DNA of 48,945 bases from Halothiobacillus sp. 15-55-196 (GTDB taxonomy: Bacteria; Pseudomonadota; Gammaproteobacteria; Halothiobacillales; Halothiobacillaceae): NCBI GenBank assembly GCA_002282715.1, contig NCKC01000007.1, positions 73,734 to 122,678 on the forward strand, written 5' to 3'. Shown here piece by piece: positions 1-10,137 of the stretch. Every line of letters starts with the position of its first letter. Within the stretch, counting starts at the first letter, position 1. The position numbers were made by a program, and so were the translations under genes. The notes beneath the pieces are model-generated. The model saw only the letters and a program-made list of their open reading frames with translations, was not told where the DNA came from and did no database searches.

Positions 1-114
1 CCTTGGCATCGTAGCGTAAACTACGACCTGCGGCCTCTGCCTCGTTTTGCGGCTTTTGGTTCAGCAACTCGGCTCACGAGGGATTCAATCAGAGGTTCCC
101 TAAAGAGCGAAGAT

Positions 115-1629
115 TTATGTCTCGTGCTTGTCTTCAACCCAATCGAACGAACGAGTTACAGCACGCTTCCAATAACGATAGTAGGTTTCTCGCTGTTCAT
201 CCGGCATCAAAGGAGTCCAGCTGTGGTCGGCCGACCAGTTGGCACGCAGGTCATCGGTATTTTTCCAGTAGCCGACGGCCAGACCGGCGGCATAGGCGGC
301 ACCCAAGGCCGTGGTCTCGGTGATCTTCGGGCGGACGACGGGCGCGGCGAGCATATCCGACTGAAATTGCATCAAAAGGTTGTTGCAGACCATGCCGCCA
401 TCCACGCTTAAGGTCTTGAGCTCGATACCGCTATCGGTCTGCATCGCCTCGACGACGTCGCGCACCTGAAAAGCGGCCGATTCCAGCGCGGCGCGGGCGA
501 TATGCGCCCGGTTGGCGTAGCGAGTCAGTCCGACGATGACGCCACGTGCATCGTCTTTCCAGTAGGGCGCATACAGCCCGGAAAAGGCCGGCACGATGTA
601 GACGCCGCCGTTATTTTCCACACTGGCCGCCAAGGGCTCGATGTCGGCAGACTTTTCGATCAGATTGAGGTTATCGCGCAGCCATTGCACCAGGGCGCCC
701 GTCATCGCGATCGAGCCTTCGAGTGCATAACACGGGGCTTCGTCACCGAATTGATAGGCGACGGTCGTCAGCAATCCCGCCTGCGAAGGCACAATCTTAC
801 TGCCGGTATTCATCAACAAAAATGAGCCCGTGCCGTAGGTGTTCTTGGCTTCTCCGGGCACAAAACAGGTTTGGCCGACCAAGGCGGCTTGTTGATCGCC
901 CAGAATACCCGCGATCGGCGCGCCACGTAACGGCACGGTGGTTACTTCGCCATGGATTTGCGACGACGATACGATTCGAGGCAGGCAGGCTTTGGGAATG
1001 GCGAACGCTTCGAGTATGTCCTCATCCCACTGGCAGGTCGCAAGGTTCATCAACTGGGTGCGGCTGGCGTTGGTGACATCGGTGATGTGCCGACCGCCTC
1101 GGGCACCGCCGGTCAAGTGCCAAATGAGCCAGGAATCCATCGTGCCGAACAGAATGTCACCGTTCTCGGCACGGATTCGCGCTTCGGGCAGTTGATCGAG
1201 CAGCCAGCGTAATTTCAGCCCGGAGAAATAGGTGGTCAGCGGTAGACCGGTCTTGGCGCGAAACCGATCCTTCCCGCCGGACTTGGCAAACGAAGATACC
1301 AAGGCATCGGTGCGGGTATCCATCCAGACCAGGGCATTGTGCAACGGCTTGCCGGTGGCCTTGTCCCACAGCACCGTGGTTTCTCGCTGATTGGTGATAC
1401 CGATGGCAGCAAGATCACCTGTATTGAGGCCTTCCTTGGCAAGCGCCGCGCCGGTTACTTCGTTCACGTTATGCAGGATCTCGATCGGGTCGTGCTCCAC
1501 CCAGTCGGGCTTGGGGTAGATCTGCCGATGTTCCTTCTGCGCCATGGACACAATCTGCCCGGCGCGGTCGAAGACGATAAACCGGGAGCTGGTCGTCCCC
1601 AGATCGATGGCGCCGATGTACTGGCTCAT
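115..1629 (-). CDS. glpK: Glycerol kinase
   Basis: FGGY-family carbohydrate kinase that phosphorylates glycerol to sn-glycerol 3-phosphate in the cytoplasm. The N-terminus carries the ASKHA phosphate-binding motif (IDLGTTSSR, residues 8-16). The glycerol-contact segment [11 protein letters not shown] follows near residue 80, and GDQQAALVG supplies the conserved Asp/Gln near residue 245. The FGGY block [13 protein letters not shown] and the adenosine-site DGGMVCNN complete the fold. At 504 aa it matches the usual length of about 500. It lies 39 nt downstream of the CDF transporter on the same strand, so the two may be co-transcribed. No strong Shine-Dalgarno sequence is visible before the ATG. 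Identification as GlpK is secure; its role here (lipid precursor salvage or glycerol use) is inference. Confidence 0.96.
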   Translation of the reverse strand: MSQYIGAIDLGTTSSRFIVFDRAGQIVSMAQKEHRQIYPKPDWVEHDPIEILHNVNEVTGAALAKEGLNTGDLAAIGITNQRETTVLWDKATGKPLHNALVWMDTRTDALVSSFAKSGGKDRFRAKTGLPLTTYFSGLKLRWLLDQLPEARIRAENGDILFGTMDSWLIWHLTGGARGGRHITDVTNASRTQLMNLATCQWDEDILEAFAIPKACLPRIVSSSQIHGEVTTVPLRGAPIAGILGDQQAALVGQTCFVPGEAKNTYGTGSFLLMNTGSKIVPSQAGLLTTVAYQFGDEAPCYALEGSIAMTGALVQWLRDNLNLIEKSADIEPLAASVENNGGVYIVPAFSGLYAPYWKDDARGVIVGLTRYANRAHIARAALESAAFQVRDVVEAMQTDSGIELKTLSVDGGMVCNNLLMQFQSDMLAAPVVRPKITETTALGAAYAAGLAVGYWKNTDDLRANWSADHSWTPLMPDEQRETYYRYWKRAVTRSFDWVEDKHET

Positions 1630-1668
1630 AAGCGATTACCGTTCATGGCATGTCAGAGTCCGAACCCA

Positions 1669-2613
1669 TCAGGCCATCGTGCCGGGACAGGCACTGTTTT
1701 CATGGGTATGCGCCAGCTCGCATTGAGCGGCGTAGGTTGCACTTTCGATCTGGATGGTCACATGATTGATATTGAATTCTTCGTGCAGCAGATGCTCTGC
1801 CTGACCAAGCAATTGATCGGGTGCGGCTGAGTCGGGCGCAAGGACCAGATGCGCCGTCAAACCGTTGCGGGAAGTACTCAAGGCCCATACATGCAAATCA
1901 TGCAACCCGGCCACGCCGGGCAAGGCGAGTAGATGCTTGCGCACAGATGCCAGGTCGATCTCTTTGGGTACACCATCGAACAACAGGTGCAAGGATTGCC
2001 GGAACAATGACCACGTACCCCAGACAACCACGGCGGCGATCAGCAGTGATATGAACGGGTCGAGCCAGAACCAGCCTGTACCCAAGATGATAAACGCGCC
2101 GATCACGACGCCCAGAGAAACCAGAGCATCGGCTGCCATGTGCAGGAAAGCGCCGCGTATATTGAGATCGTGCTTGCTACCGGCCAAAAACAGCCAGGCA
2201 GTGACGCTGTTGATCACAATGCCGATGGTTGCCACCACGATCACCGGCCATTCCTGCACTTCAGCAGGTACAGTAAAGCGTTGTATGGCTTCCACAGCCA
2301 GTCCGCCCATCAACAGCATCAACACGGTGGCATTGATGAAGCTCGCGAGTATCGAACTCCGCTGCCAACCGTAGGTGTGCTGGTCATTCGCACGAATCCG
2401 CCCGGCCGCCAGCGCAGCCCAGGCCAACGCCAATCCGGCGACATCGCCCAGATTGTGTCCGGCATCGGCGAGCAAGGCCAAGGAATTGGCCTGCCAACCG
2501 TAAAACGCCTCAATCAGCACAAAAATCATATTGATCGCCATGCCGTATGCAAAACGCCGATCGAAGTTCGTCGGAATAGGATGGTGGTGCGCGTGGTCGT
2601 GGTCGTGACTCAT
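1669..2613 (-). CDS. Cation diffusion facilitator (CzcD/ZitB-like Zn2+ exporter)
   Basis: Inner-membrane antiporter of the CDF family, expected to export Zn2+ or a related divalent metal against protons. The N-terminus is His/Asp-rich (MSHDHDHAHHHP), followed by about six hydrophobic helices. The two HxxxD metal-site halves are visible: HNLGD in the second helix and HMAAD in the fifth. A cytoplasmic C-terminal ferredoxin-like domain contains LHDLHVWALS. The start at 2613 is chosen because AAGG sits upstream and the N-terminus then matches the family. A longer reading to 2694 would run through the terminator hairpin of ppc. Length is 314 aa. It precedes glpK on the same strand. Metal specificity cannot be read from sequence alone. 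Confidence 0.9.
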   Translation of the reverse strand: MSHDHDHAHHHPIPTNFDRRFAYGMAINMIFVLIEAFYGWQANSLALLADAGHNLGDVAGLALAWAALAAGRIRANDQHTYGWQRSSILASFINATVLMLLMGGLAVEAIQRFTVPAEVQEWPVIVVATIGIVINSVTAWLFLAGSKHDLNIRGAFLHMAADALVSLGVVIGAFIILGTGWFWLDPFISLLIAAVVVWGTWSLFRQSLHLLFDGVPKEIDLASVRKHLLALPGVAGLHDLHVWALSTSRNGLTAHLVLAPDSAAPDQLLGQAEHLLHEEFNINHVTIQIESATYAAQCELAHTHENSACPGTMA

Positions 2614-2660
2614 TGTTGAAGCCTTATCTAATGTAAATGTGCTGATCAGACTCGATGATA

Positions 2661-2693
2661 TAAAAAGAATCCTCCACAAGGGAGGATTCTTCA
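2661..2693 (-). terminator. Intrinsic terminator of ppc
   Basis: Perfect 11-bp inverted repeat (2665-2675 with 2681-2691) around a 5-nt loop. Read on the minus strand it is followed by a run of five Ts. It lies 60 bp past the ppc stop codon and upstream of the CDF start, so it ends the ppc transcript. Confidence 0.85.
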
Positions 2694-2752
2694 AACGGGC
2701 GACCTAAGTGCCGTGCTCGTGGTTACAAGAATACGGCGGTGACCGGGATTTA

Positions 2753-5569
2753 CTAACCCGTGTTGCGCATCCCCGAGGCAATGGCGTTGATCGAGCGCAA
2801 AAGCGGCAGCAACCACTTCTGCCGTTCGGCTTCCGGCTCGGAATCATCCCGGTAGCGGCGCAGCAATACGATCTGGATATGGTTGAGTACGTCCAGATAA
2901 GGGTTTCGTCGCATCATCGAGGTACCGATGTACTCATCAATTTCAACCAGCGATTCGACCCGGGCAACCCGCAACAATTCATCGAGCGTTCGGTAATACT
3001 CCGCACTGATCTTTTCATATACCGGCAGCGCCTGGGCCTGATCGGCCACCAGACTGGCGTACTCGCGCGCGATGGTCATTTCACCCTTGGTCAGCGAAAG
3101 CTGGGTATTGCGCAACATACTGTGGAAGAACGGCCACTCATTGAACAGCGTGTGCAGTAACTCGGGCTGGTCCTTGTGATTTTGACGCCAGGTTTTCAGC
3201 GCCGTGCCGATACCGTACCACGCGGGCAGAGTGTGCCTTGATTGAGACCAGCCGAACACCCAGGGAATGGCGCGTACAGATGCCTTGGATAAATCACCGG
3301 CCTTGCGCGATGCCGGACGTGAACCGATGTTCAACAAACCCAGTTCACGTACAGGCGTCGCTTCAAAAAAGTAATTGAAGAAGAACGGCGTTTCGTCGGT
3401 CAATTCCCGGTAAGCCTTCTCACCATAGGTCGCCAACTCGGCCACGACCTGCTCGTGCTCGGCCGGTGCCGGGTGGTTCTCCATCACCAGATGCGCCGAT
3501 GCCTTCATCAGACCGGTCGCACCCATGGTGATCTCGTAGATGGCTGTTTCGGTATTACTGTACTTGGAGGAAAGCACCTCACCCTGTTCGGTAAATTTGA
3601 TCTGGCCTTCGACCGTACCCGCCGGCAACGACAGAATCGACTCGTGGGTTGGTCCACCGCCCCGTGCGACCGTACCGCCGCGGCCATGGAACAGACGGCA
3701 TTCGATACCGTTCTTCTGGGTAATGGACAGTACACGTTTCTGCGCGTTGTACAGGCTCCAGACCGAAGCCAGCGAACCACCGTCCTTGCAGGAATCGGAA
3801 TATCCCAGCATCGCTTCTTGCAGATCGCCGGAGGCACGGATCAATTCGCGGTAGACCGGATTTTCGAACAGTACGCTCAACACGTTTTCGATTTCATGCA
3901 AGTCTTCGATCGTTTCAAACAACGGCGAAATCTGAATATCGCAGAACCACTGGGATTTGCGCTTGCCCGCCAACCCTGCCAATACGGCCAGAAACATGAC
4001 TTCCATCACGTGGCTGGCTGCGTGCGTCATTGAAATGACATAGGTACCGAAGCATTCGCGGCTGATGGTATCGATCAGTTCACGCTTGACCTTGAACACC
4101 TGGAGGGTTTCGGCAGATTCAGCGGATAGCGCTGCCGTGTCGATGGCCTTGTGGCGGCCCTTGTTGATGAGTTGGGTGAGCAGCGCCATCCGGCCTGCTT
4201 CGTCCAGCGCCAGATAATCGGTTTTAGGCTGCAATTGCTTGAGAATATCAGCCACGGTTTGAGTATGGCGCGAGGATTCCTGACGGATATCCAATTTGAA
4301 CAGATGCCAACCGAAGGTTTCTGCCAGACGGATCAAATCCTTAATTTCGCCATCGGCAAGCAACTGATCGCCAGTGGAAATCAACGTGTCACGAATCCGG
4401 TACAGATCGCTCAGGAACTGATCCTTGTGCGCATAGGCATGCGCGGACAAGTCGATGGGCTTTTTGTCCAACAGGGCCGTTACATAGTCCAGGTTGTGCT
4501 TGAGGCGCTGGCCGATGATGCGCAACTTGAGACGGTACGGCTCTTCCGTAAAGAAACTATCACCCGAATTTTCAGGTGATGCGAGCCCCAGTTCCACCGC
4601 ATCCTGATGCAAGCCTAATCCGTCCAGGTCGATTTCAGGGCACAACCGGCTGGAATGCGTAAGAACTCGGTCCATACCCGCCAATCGGTCAAGGTATTCT
4701 TGCAGGATCGTCTGTGTTGCTGAACAGACAGCGAACGTGGTCACTTCATGGGTTACATACGGATTGCCATCGCGATCGCCACCGATCCACGAACCGAACC
4801 GGAACAGACTCGGCACCGTGACCGGTGTATCCGGGAATTTCTCGTTGAAATTCACATCCACCGCGCGCTCGAGGTATCGATAAGCCAGCGGAACCGCATC
4901 AAAGATCGACGTGCTGAAGTAATACAGACCCAGACGAATCTCATCGTGGACTTCAGGCCGGGTGGTACGTACTTCATTGGTTTTAAGCAATGAAAGAATC
5001 ACGCTTTTGACCTGTTGATGCAGACGATCCCGTTCAATCCCTTTTGCTTCCGGGTGATCTAACTCGGCACAAAGCAAAAAGATTTTGCGCTGCAGATCCA
5101 TCACGGTTCGACGTTTTGCTTCAGTGGGATGCGCCGTGAATACGGGCATATAGATCAGTCGGTTGAGCAGTGTCTGTAAATTGTCCGAAGTCATCCCTTG
5201 CTTCGAAAACTCGCGCATGGTGTCGTAGAACGAGCCGCGCCACAAACGCAGGCCAAGTCGCACCTGCTTGCGCCGATGCTGATGCATGAAATCTTCTTCA
5301 GCGATATTCACCAGGCTGAAGTACAGGTTGTACGCACGCACAACAAAATTGAGCGTATCCGGATCCAGAGTGCGCAAAAGAACCATCAATTTGGCGTGCA
5401 ATTTGGGATTATGCTTCAACCGCAATTTGATAAAACCACGGCGTAACGTTTCGACGGTATCGAAGACGTGATCGCCGGTTTGTTCTTTTAGAACTTCGCC
5501 CAAAAGGTTGCCAAAAAGGCGTACCCGTGCACGCAGCGCTTTATCGTTGTCTTTCGAATTTTTTTTCAT
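2753..5569 (-). CDS. ppc: Phosphoenolpyruvate carboxylase
   Basis: Anaplerotic enzyme converting PEP and bicarbonate to oxaloacetate. Signature segments appear in the expected order: VFTAHPTEAKRRT with the catalytic His, GSWIGGDRDGNP, FHGRGGTVARGGGPTHESI (glycine-rich catalytic loop), SVRAIPWVFGWSQSRHTLPAWYG, and the C-terminal GMRNTG shared with the E. coli enzyme. The frame is open to 5632, but the Met at 5569 makes the N-terminus (KALRARVRLFGNLLGEVL) align with the start of E. coli Ppc, and no Shine-Dalgarno is seen at 5632. Length from 5569 is 938 aa, slightly longer than the 883 aa of E. coli. It is divergent from gnd and ends at the hairpin at 2661-2693. Confidence 0.95.
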   Translation of the reverse strand: MKKNSKDNDKALRARVRLFGNLLGEVLKEQTGDHVFDTVETLRRGFIKLRLKHNPKLHAKLMVLLRTLDPDTLNFVVRAYNLYFSLVNIAEEDFMHQHRRKQVRLGLRLWRGSFYDTMREFSKQGMTSDNLQTLLNRLIYMPVFTAHPTEAKRRTVMDLQRKIFLLCAELDHPEAKGIERDRLHQQVKSVILSLLKTNEVRTTRPEVHDEIRLGLYYFSTSIFDAVPLAYRYLERAVDVNFNEKFPDTPVTVPSLFRFGSWIGGDRDGNPYVTHEVTTFAVCSATQTILQEYLDRLAGMDRVLTHSSRLCPEIDLDGLGLHQDAVELGLASPENSGDSFFTEEPYRLKLRIIGQRLKHNLDYVTALLDKKPIDLSAHAYAHKDQFLSDLYRIRDTLISTGDQLLADGEIKDLIRLAETFGWHLFKLDIRQESSRHTQTVADILKQLQPKTDYLALDEAGRMALLTQLINKGRHKAIDTAALSAESAETLQVFKVKRELIDTISRECFGTYVISMTHAASHVMEVMFLAVLAGLAGKRKSQWFCDIQISPLFETIEDLHEIENVLSVLFENPVYRELIRASGDLQEAMLGYSDSCKDGGSLASVWSLYNAQKRVLSITQKNGIECRLFHGRGGTVARGGGPTHESILSLPAGTVEGQIKFTEQGEVLSSKYSNTETAIYEITMGATGLMKASAHLVMENHPAPAEHEQVVAELATYGEKAYRELTDETPFFFNYFFEATPVRELGLLNIGSRPASRKAGDLSKASVRAIPWVFGWSQSRHTLPAWYGIGTALKTWRQNHKDQPELLHTLFNEWPFFHSMLRNTQLSLTKGEMTIAREYASLVADQAQALPVYEKISAEYYRTLDELLRVARVESLVEIDEYIGTSMMRRNPYLDVLNHIQIVLLRRYRDDSEPEAERQKWLLPLLRSINAIASGMRNTG

Positions 5570-5870
5570 TACAACACTCAGGTTTGAAGAATTAGAGGCT
5601 GGAAACAAGGTTCTGACTCTTCCAGCTTTCATGACTGACGCGATTTTGTCATCACCCGCAATTAATGTTGTCGCCAGTATACCGTTTAAGGTCGTTTTTT
5701 TCTGTTCGGCTGCTGACGCGCGCTTGAGTCAACATGGAACAAACACAAAGAGTTACACTCAACTCATTGGGTATGCTTATTGCCAACGGTTAAAACATGC
5801 AGCATCCGGGTTTAATGATTAATGGCAAACGTACGTACTGGGTTATTGTGGTAATCAAGGAGAAAGCATT
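5570..5870. promoter_or_regulatory. Divergent ppc/gnd intergenic region
   Basis: A 301-bp AT-rich gap between the divergent ppc and gnd starts, so promoters for both must lie here. I saw no hexamer pair convincing enough to name. AAGGAG sits about 9 nt before the gnd ATG and decides that start. Confidence 0.5.
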
Positions 5871-6785
5871 ATGCAATTAGGCATTTACGGTCTGGGGCGG
5901 ATGGGCGCCAATATGGCTCGACGCTTATCACGCGGTGGCATTGAAGTAGTCGCCCACAATCGTAGCACGTCGCCCATCGATGAACTGGTCGCCGAAGAAA
6001 CCCATATCACAGGCGCTTACACGCTCAAAGAATTTGTCGACGCCCTGCCCGCCCCGCGTATCGTTTGGCTCATGCTGCCTTCCGGCAAGGTCACCGAAGA
6101 TGCGATCTCGCAAATTCTCCCCTTGCTGAAAGAAGGCGATCTTTTGATCGATGGTGGCAACAGTTTTTATCAAGACACCATCGCGCGTGCCGCGCGCGTG
6201 CAAAAATCGGGGGTGCACTACATGGATGTGGGTACATCCGGTGGCATTTGGGGGCTGCAAAACGGCTACAGCCTCATGTTCGGCGGGTCGGACGAAGCGG
6301 CAGCCCTGATCACCCCCGCCATCCGGGTGCTAGCGCCCGCACCGGATCAGGGTTGGGGGCATGTCGGGCCTGTCGGCTCCGGCCATTACGTCAAAATGGT
6401 TCACAATGGAATCGAGTACGGCATGATGCAGGCTCTGGCCGAAGGCCTGGATCTGCTTCGCGCCAAAAAGGAATTCGATCTCGATCTGGCTCAAATAACC
6501 GAAATGTGGCGGTACGGCTCTGTCGTGCAGAGCTGGCTGCTCGATCTAACCGCCGAAGCGCTTGCGGAACAGGGTCAGAGGCTTGAACACATCGCGCCTG
6601 TCGTAGCAGACTCCGGCGAAGGTCGCTGGACAGCAAAAGAAGCCATTGATCTCGGCGTCAGTGCTCCGGTGATGACGCTGGCTCTGCAAATGCGCTTTGC
6701 CAGTCAGGATGCAGAAGGGTACGGCAATCGTCTGCTCTCGTTGATGCGCAACGCCTTCGGCGGCCATGCGATAACGAAGAAGTAA
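5871..6785 (+). CDS. gnd: 6-phosphogluconate dehydrogenase, decarboxylating, short form
   Basis: Converts 6-phosphogluconate to ribulose 5-phosphate and CO2 with reduction of NAD(P)+. The Rossmann motif GLGRMGANM is at residues 8-16. The substrate signature DVGTSGGIWGLQNGYSLMFGG is near residue 120, and KMVHNGIEYGMM near residue 175 contains the catalytic Lys and His-Asn. At 304 aa it belongs to the short class, about 300 aa against 470 for the E. coli enzyme; several short members prefer NAD+, so NADH production is plausible. It has a clear AAGGAG ribosome-binding site. It is followed 68 nt later by zwf, giving the two dehydrogenase steps of the oxidative pentose phosphate pathway side by side. 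Confidence 0.93.
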   Translation: MQLGIYGLGRMGANMARRLSRGGIEVVAHNRSTSPIDELVAEETHITGAYTLKEFVDALPAPRIVWLMLPSGKVTEDAISQILPLLKEGDLLIDGGNSFYQDTIARAARVQKSGVHYMDVGTSGGIWGLQNGYSLMFGGSDEAAALITPAIRVLAPAPDQGWGHVGPVGSGHYVKMVHNGIEYGMMQALAEGLDLLRAKKEFDLDLAQITEMWRYGSVVQSWLLDLTAEALAEQGQRLEHIAPVVADSGEGRWTAKEAIDLGVSAPVMTLALQMRFASQDAEGYGNRLLSLMRNAFGGHAITKK

Positions 6786-6853
6786 TTCGTGCAAGCGATT
6801 GCACATTCGTCCAACGGCACCGCTGTTTGATGCCCTACGAAAGGAGTCCCCAT

Positions 6854-8368
6854 ATGCCCCCATCAAAACGATCGGTCCAACAGGATAAGTCACGCCAGGA
6901 TTCGGTTACGATCGTCATTTTTGGTGCAACAGGCAACCTGGCGCACAAGAAACTGATTCCGGCCCTCTACCAACTCGAACTGGCCGGCGAACTTCCTCAG
7001 GGTAGTCGTATCATCGGTTTCGGCCGCAGAGACTGGACGGATGAGCATTGGCGCGATGAAGTGCAGGTTCTGCTCAGCGAGGATGAATCCGCCCCCGACC
7101 CGGCGCTCGAAAAACTACTGTCTCGACTGCATTTTCACAACGGTGATTATCAGACCAAGGATTCATTTACCTCGTTGGCACAACGGCTGTTCAACGGCGA
7201 ATTCCCCGCCTGCATCATGTTCTACTTCGCCGTCCCGCCGGATGCGTTCGGTCCCATCTGCCAGCATCTGGCAGCGGCCGAACTGGTCGATGAATCGAAA
7301 GGTTGTCGGCGGCTGGTCATCGAAAAACCCTTCGGCCACGACATTGAAAGCGCCCATGCGCTCGACTCCTTGCTGCACCGCCACTTCAGCGAGCAACAGA
7401 TTTACCGGATCGACCACTACCTCGGCAAAGGTACCGTGCAGAACATCATGGTGATGCGCTTCGCCAACCTGCTGCTTGAACCCTTGTGGAACCGCAATTT
7501 CATCGACCATGTACAGATCTCGCATGCCGAGACACTGGGCGTGGGTGGACGAGCCGGTTATTACGAATCCGCAGGAGCCCTGCGTGACATGGTGCAGAGC
7601 CATCTGATGCAAATGCTGGCCTTGATCGCGATGGAACCGCCGCCATCGATGGACCCGGAAGCCGTGCGGGATGAAAAGGTCAAGGTGCTTCGCAGCATTC
7701 GCCCCATTTCGCCGCGCGCCGTACACGCACAGGCGTTCCGCGCGCAATATCAACGTGGTGTGGTCAAGGGCGAAAACGAAATCGGCTATCTCGATGAAGA
7801 TGGCGTCGCCCCCGACTCCATCACCGAGACCTATGCGGCAGTCAAACTCTACATCGACAACTGGCGATGGAAAGGCGTGCCGTTTTACCTACGTACCGGC
7901 AAACGCCTGGCGCAGACCCACTCACAGATTTCGATTCGCTTCCGCGATCCGCCGCAGCAGTTGTTTCGTGAGACGGCCATCACAAAAACAGAACCGAACT
8001 GGCTTCTGATCGGCATTCAGCCCCAGGAGAACGTCCGCTTCGAGTTGCAGATCAAAACCGATGGGCTGGAAATGCGTACCCGTACCGTGCAGATGGATGC
8101 CAGTTACACGGCCCCGGAGCGTCAAAACCTAGATGCCTATGCGGCCCTGCTGCTGGACGTGATGCGTGGCGATCAAACCCTGTTTTTGCGCTACGATGAG
8201 GTGGCCTGGGCATGGCGTGTGGTCGACCCGATCCTTAAAATCTGGTCCGTCGAGCGGGACTACATCCACACTTACAAGGCCGGCACCTGGGGGCCGAAAG
8301 AATCCGATCGATTATTCGATGACGATAGTCATCAGTGGCGAAATGATTTGTCCATTCCATCAAACTAG
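6854..8368 (+). CDS. zwf: Glucose-6-phosphate 1-dehydrogenase
   Basis: Oxidises glucose 6-phosphate to 6-phosphogluconolactone. The start at 6854 is chosen for AAGGAG 8 nt upstream; an earlier in-frame ATG at 6827 has no such site. The dinucleotide-binding segment IFGATGNLAHKKLIPALYQL is near residue 20, VIEKPFGHD near 155, the active-site segment RIDHYLGKG near 185-193, and the substrate segment FYLRTGKRLA near 340. Length is 504 aa. The residue after the catalytic Lys is Gly193 (codon at 7430-7432), where the family signature normally has Glu, Gln or Lys. The first coenzyme loop reads GATGNLA rather than the commoner GASGDLA. No separate 6-phosphogluconolactonase gene is seen between gnd, zwf and pgi. 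Confidence 0.94.
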   Translation: MPPSKRSVQQDKSRQDSVTIVIFGATGNLAHKKLIPALYQLELAGELPQGSRIIGFGRRDWTDEHWRDEVQVLLSEDESAPDPALEKLLSRLHFHNGDYQTKDSFTSLAQRLFNGEFPACIMFYFAVPPDAFGPICQHLAAAELVDESKGCRRLVIEKPFGHDIESAHALDSLLHRHFSEQQIYRIDHYLGKGTVQNIMVMRFANLLLEPLWNRNFIDHVQISHAETLGVGGRAGYYESAGALRDMVQSHLMQMLALIAMEPPPSMDPEAVRDEKVKVLRSIRPISPRAVHAQAFRAQYQRGVVKGENEIGYLDEDGVAPDSITETYAAVKLYIDNWRWKGVPFYLRTGKRLAQTHSQISIRFRDPPQQLFRETAITKTEPNWLLIGIQPQENVRFELQIKTDGLEMRTRTVQMDASYTAPERQNLDAYAALLLDVMRGDQTLFLRYDEVAWAWRVVDPILKIWSVERDYIHTYKAGTWGPKESDRLFDDDSHQWRNDLSIPSN

Positions 8369-8461
8369 ACAACACAGGCCATAATGAAAATTGTGACTAT
8401 CAGCCACCTATTGCAACTCCATTCAATCCAAAAAAATTCCAAACGATAGGTTATCAAAAGC

Positions 8462-10105
8462 ATGAGCCGGCTAACTCGATCCCCCGCATGGCAAAAGTTG
8501 GTAGATCATGGTGAGCAGATGAAGTCTGTTCATCTGTCTGACCTCTTTACACAACACCCCGAGCGCGCGCAAACCTTCGCGCAACAGGTCGCTGGGCTGC
8601 ATGTCGATTACAGCAAACAACGGATCACCAGCGATACGCTCGATCTATTGCAGCAACTGGCTCTGGACTGTGGTGTTCTGGCTCGTCGTGACGCCATGTA
8701 TGCCGGTGAGAAGATCAATATCACCGAGAACCGGGCCGTACTGCACGTCGCCCTGCGCAACCGTAGCAATCGCCCGATCCTGGTCGATGGCGAGAATGTC
8801 ATGCCGGAGGTCAATGAAGTATTAGGGCGCATGCGCCAGTTCACCGACTCGGTACATGAGGGTCGCTGGCTGGGTTATTCCGGTGAGCGCATTACCGATG
8901 TGGTGAATATCGGCATCGGCGGCTCAGACCTCGGGCCGAGAATGGTGTGCGATGCCCTCGCCTCTCATGGCCTGCCGGGAATAAACGTTCATTTCGTCGC
9001 AAACATTGCCCCAAGCGAAATCGCCAGTCTGCTCAAAACACTGGACCCGGCACGCACACTATTTGTTGTCGCCTCCAAGACCTTCACAACCCAGGAAACA
9101 CTGACCAACGCCCACACGGCCCGCCGCTGGTTCCTAGACCATGCTCCGAACGAATCGGCCATCGAAAAACATTTCGTGGCCGTTTCGACCAACCATAAAG
9201 CGGTTTCGGCATTCGGCATCAATACCGACAACATGTTCGGCTTTTGGGACTGGGTCGGTGGACGATACTCATTGTGGTCGGCCATCGGCCTGCCCATTGC
9301 GCTTTATATCGGTATGGATGGCTTCGAGCGCCTGCTCGAGGGAGCTCATGCCATGGACGAGCATTTCCGCCAGGCGCCAGCAGAACAGAATCTGCCGTTG
9401 ATCCTGGGTTTGATCGATGTTTGGAACAGCAACTTTCTCGGTGCGGAAACCCTGGCCGTATTGCCCTATGGCACGCGTCTTAGCAGGCTCCCCGCCTATC
9501 TTCAGCAGGCAAGCATGGAATCCAACGGCAAATCGGTCGATCTCGATGGCCAACGCGTCGATTACGCAACAGGCCCCGTGGTTTGGGGTGGTGCGGGCAC
9601 GAATGGTCAACATGCCTTCTACCAACTTCTGCATCAAGGCACACGCCTGATTCCGACCGATTTCATCGCATCCATTCGCACCCACTCGCCGATTGGTGAG
9701 CAACAGGCCATGCTGCTCGCCAACATGCTGGCGCAAACCCGTGCCTTAATGCTCGGTCGCGGCCTTGATGCCGTTGTCGCAGAGATGAAGGCGGCTGGCA
9801 TTGACGACGCAACGATTGCCCGCATTTCACCACACCGGGTATTCCTTGGCAATCAGCCAAGCTCTACCATCCTGTTCCCGCAGATGACACCGGAAGCCGT
9901 CGGCGCGCTGATCGCGCTGTACGAACACCGTATCTTCGTTGCGGGCGCCATCTGGCATATCGACTCATACGATCAATGGGGCGTGGAACTCGGCAAGCAG
10001 ATGGCCGGCGAACTCCTGCCCGCCATCGGCAAAGTACCAGTAGCCGGTAGCTTCGACCCATCGACCGAAGCCTTGCTCAGCACCATTCATAAACACTGGG
10101 TTTGA
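8462..10105 (+). CDS. pgi: Glucose-6-phosphate isomerase
   Basis: Interconverts glucose 6-phosphate and fructose 6-phosphate. Two SIS folds are evident: VNIGIGGSDLGPRM near residue 150 and the signature FGFWDWVGGRYSLWSAIGL near residue 260. The second signature segment GQRVDYATGPVVWGGAGTNGQHAF lies near 365, and the C-terminal QWGVELGKQ and GSFDPSTEALLSTIHKHW contain the conserved Gln and active-site Lys region. Length 547 aa is usual. It follows zwf by 93 nt and precedes tsaB by 32 nt, all on the plus strand, so one transcript is likely. The stop codon lies inside a 14-bp tandem duplication. Confidence 0.96.
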   Translation: MSRLTRSPAWQKLVDHGEQMKSVHLSDLFTQHPERAQTFAQQVAGLHVDYSKQRITSDTLDLLQQLALDCGVLARRDAMYAGEKINITENRAVLHVALRNRSNRPILVDGENVMPEVNEVLGRMRQFTDSVHEGRWLGYSGERITDVVNIGIGGSDLGPRMVCDALASHGLPGINVHFVANIAPSEIASLLKTLDPARTLFVVASKTFTTQETLTNAHTARRWFLDHAPNESAIEKHFVAVSTNHKAVSAFGINTDNMFGFWDWVGGRYSLWSAIGLPIALYIGMDGFERLLEGAHAMDEHFRQAPAEQNLPLILGLIDVWNSNFLGAETLAVLPYGTRLSRLPAYLQQASMESNGKSVDLDGQRVDYATGPVVWGGAGTNGQHAFYQLLHQGTRLIPTDFIASIRTHSPIGEQQAMLLANMLAQTRALMLGRGLDAVVAEMKAAGIDDATIARISPHRVFLGNQPSSTILFPQMTPEAVGALIALYEHRIFVAGAIWHIDSYDQWGVELGKQMAGELLPAIGKVPVAGSFDPSTEALLSTIHKHWV

Positions 10106-10123
10106 TTATCTGGGTTTGATTAT
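10096..10123 (+). repeat. Two tandem copies of a 14-bp unit at the pgi 3' end
   Basis: CTGGGTTTGATTAT occurs twice without a gap. The first copy contains the last codons and TGA stop of pgi; the second lies in the pgi-tsaB spacer. This looks like a slippage duplication that lengthened the spacer while leaving the reading frame intact. Confidence 0.85.
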
Positions 10124-10137
10124 TTGGATACCTTGGT

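Noticed and set aside
1339..1830. 163-codon open frame on the plus strand
   Set aside because: It lies opposite glpK and the CDF gene, whose proteins are clearly recognisable; it has no family match and is a shadow.
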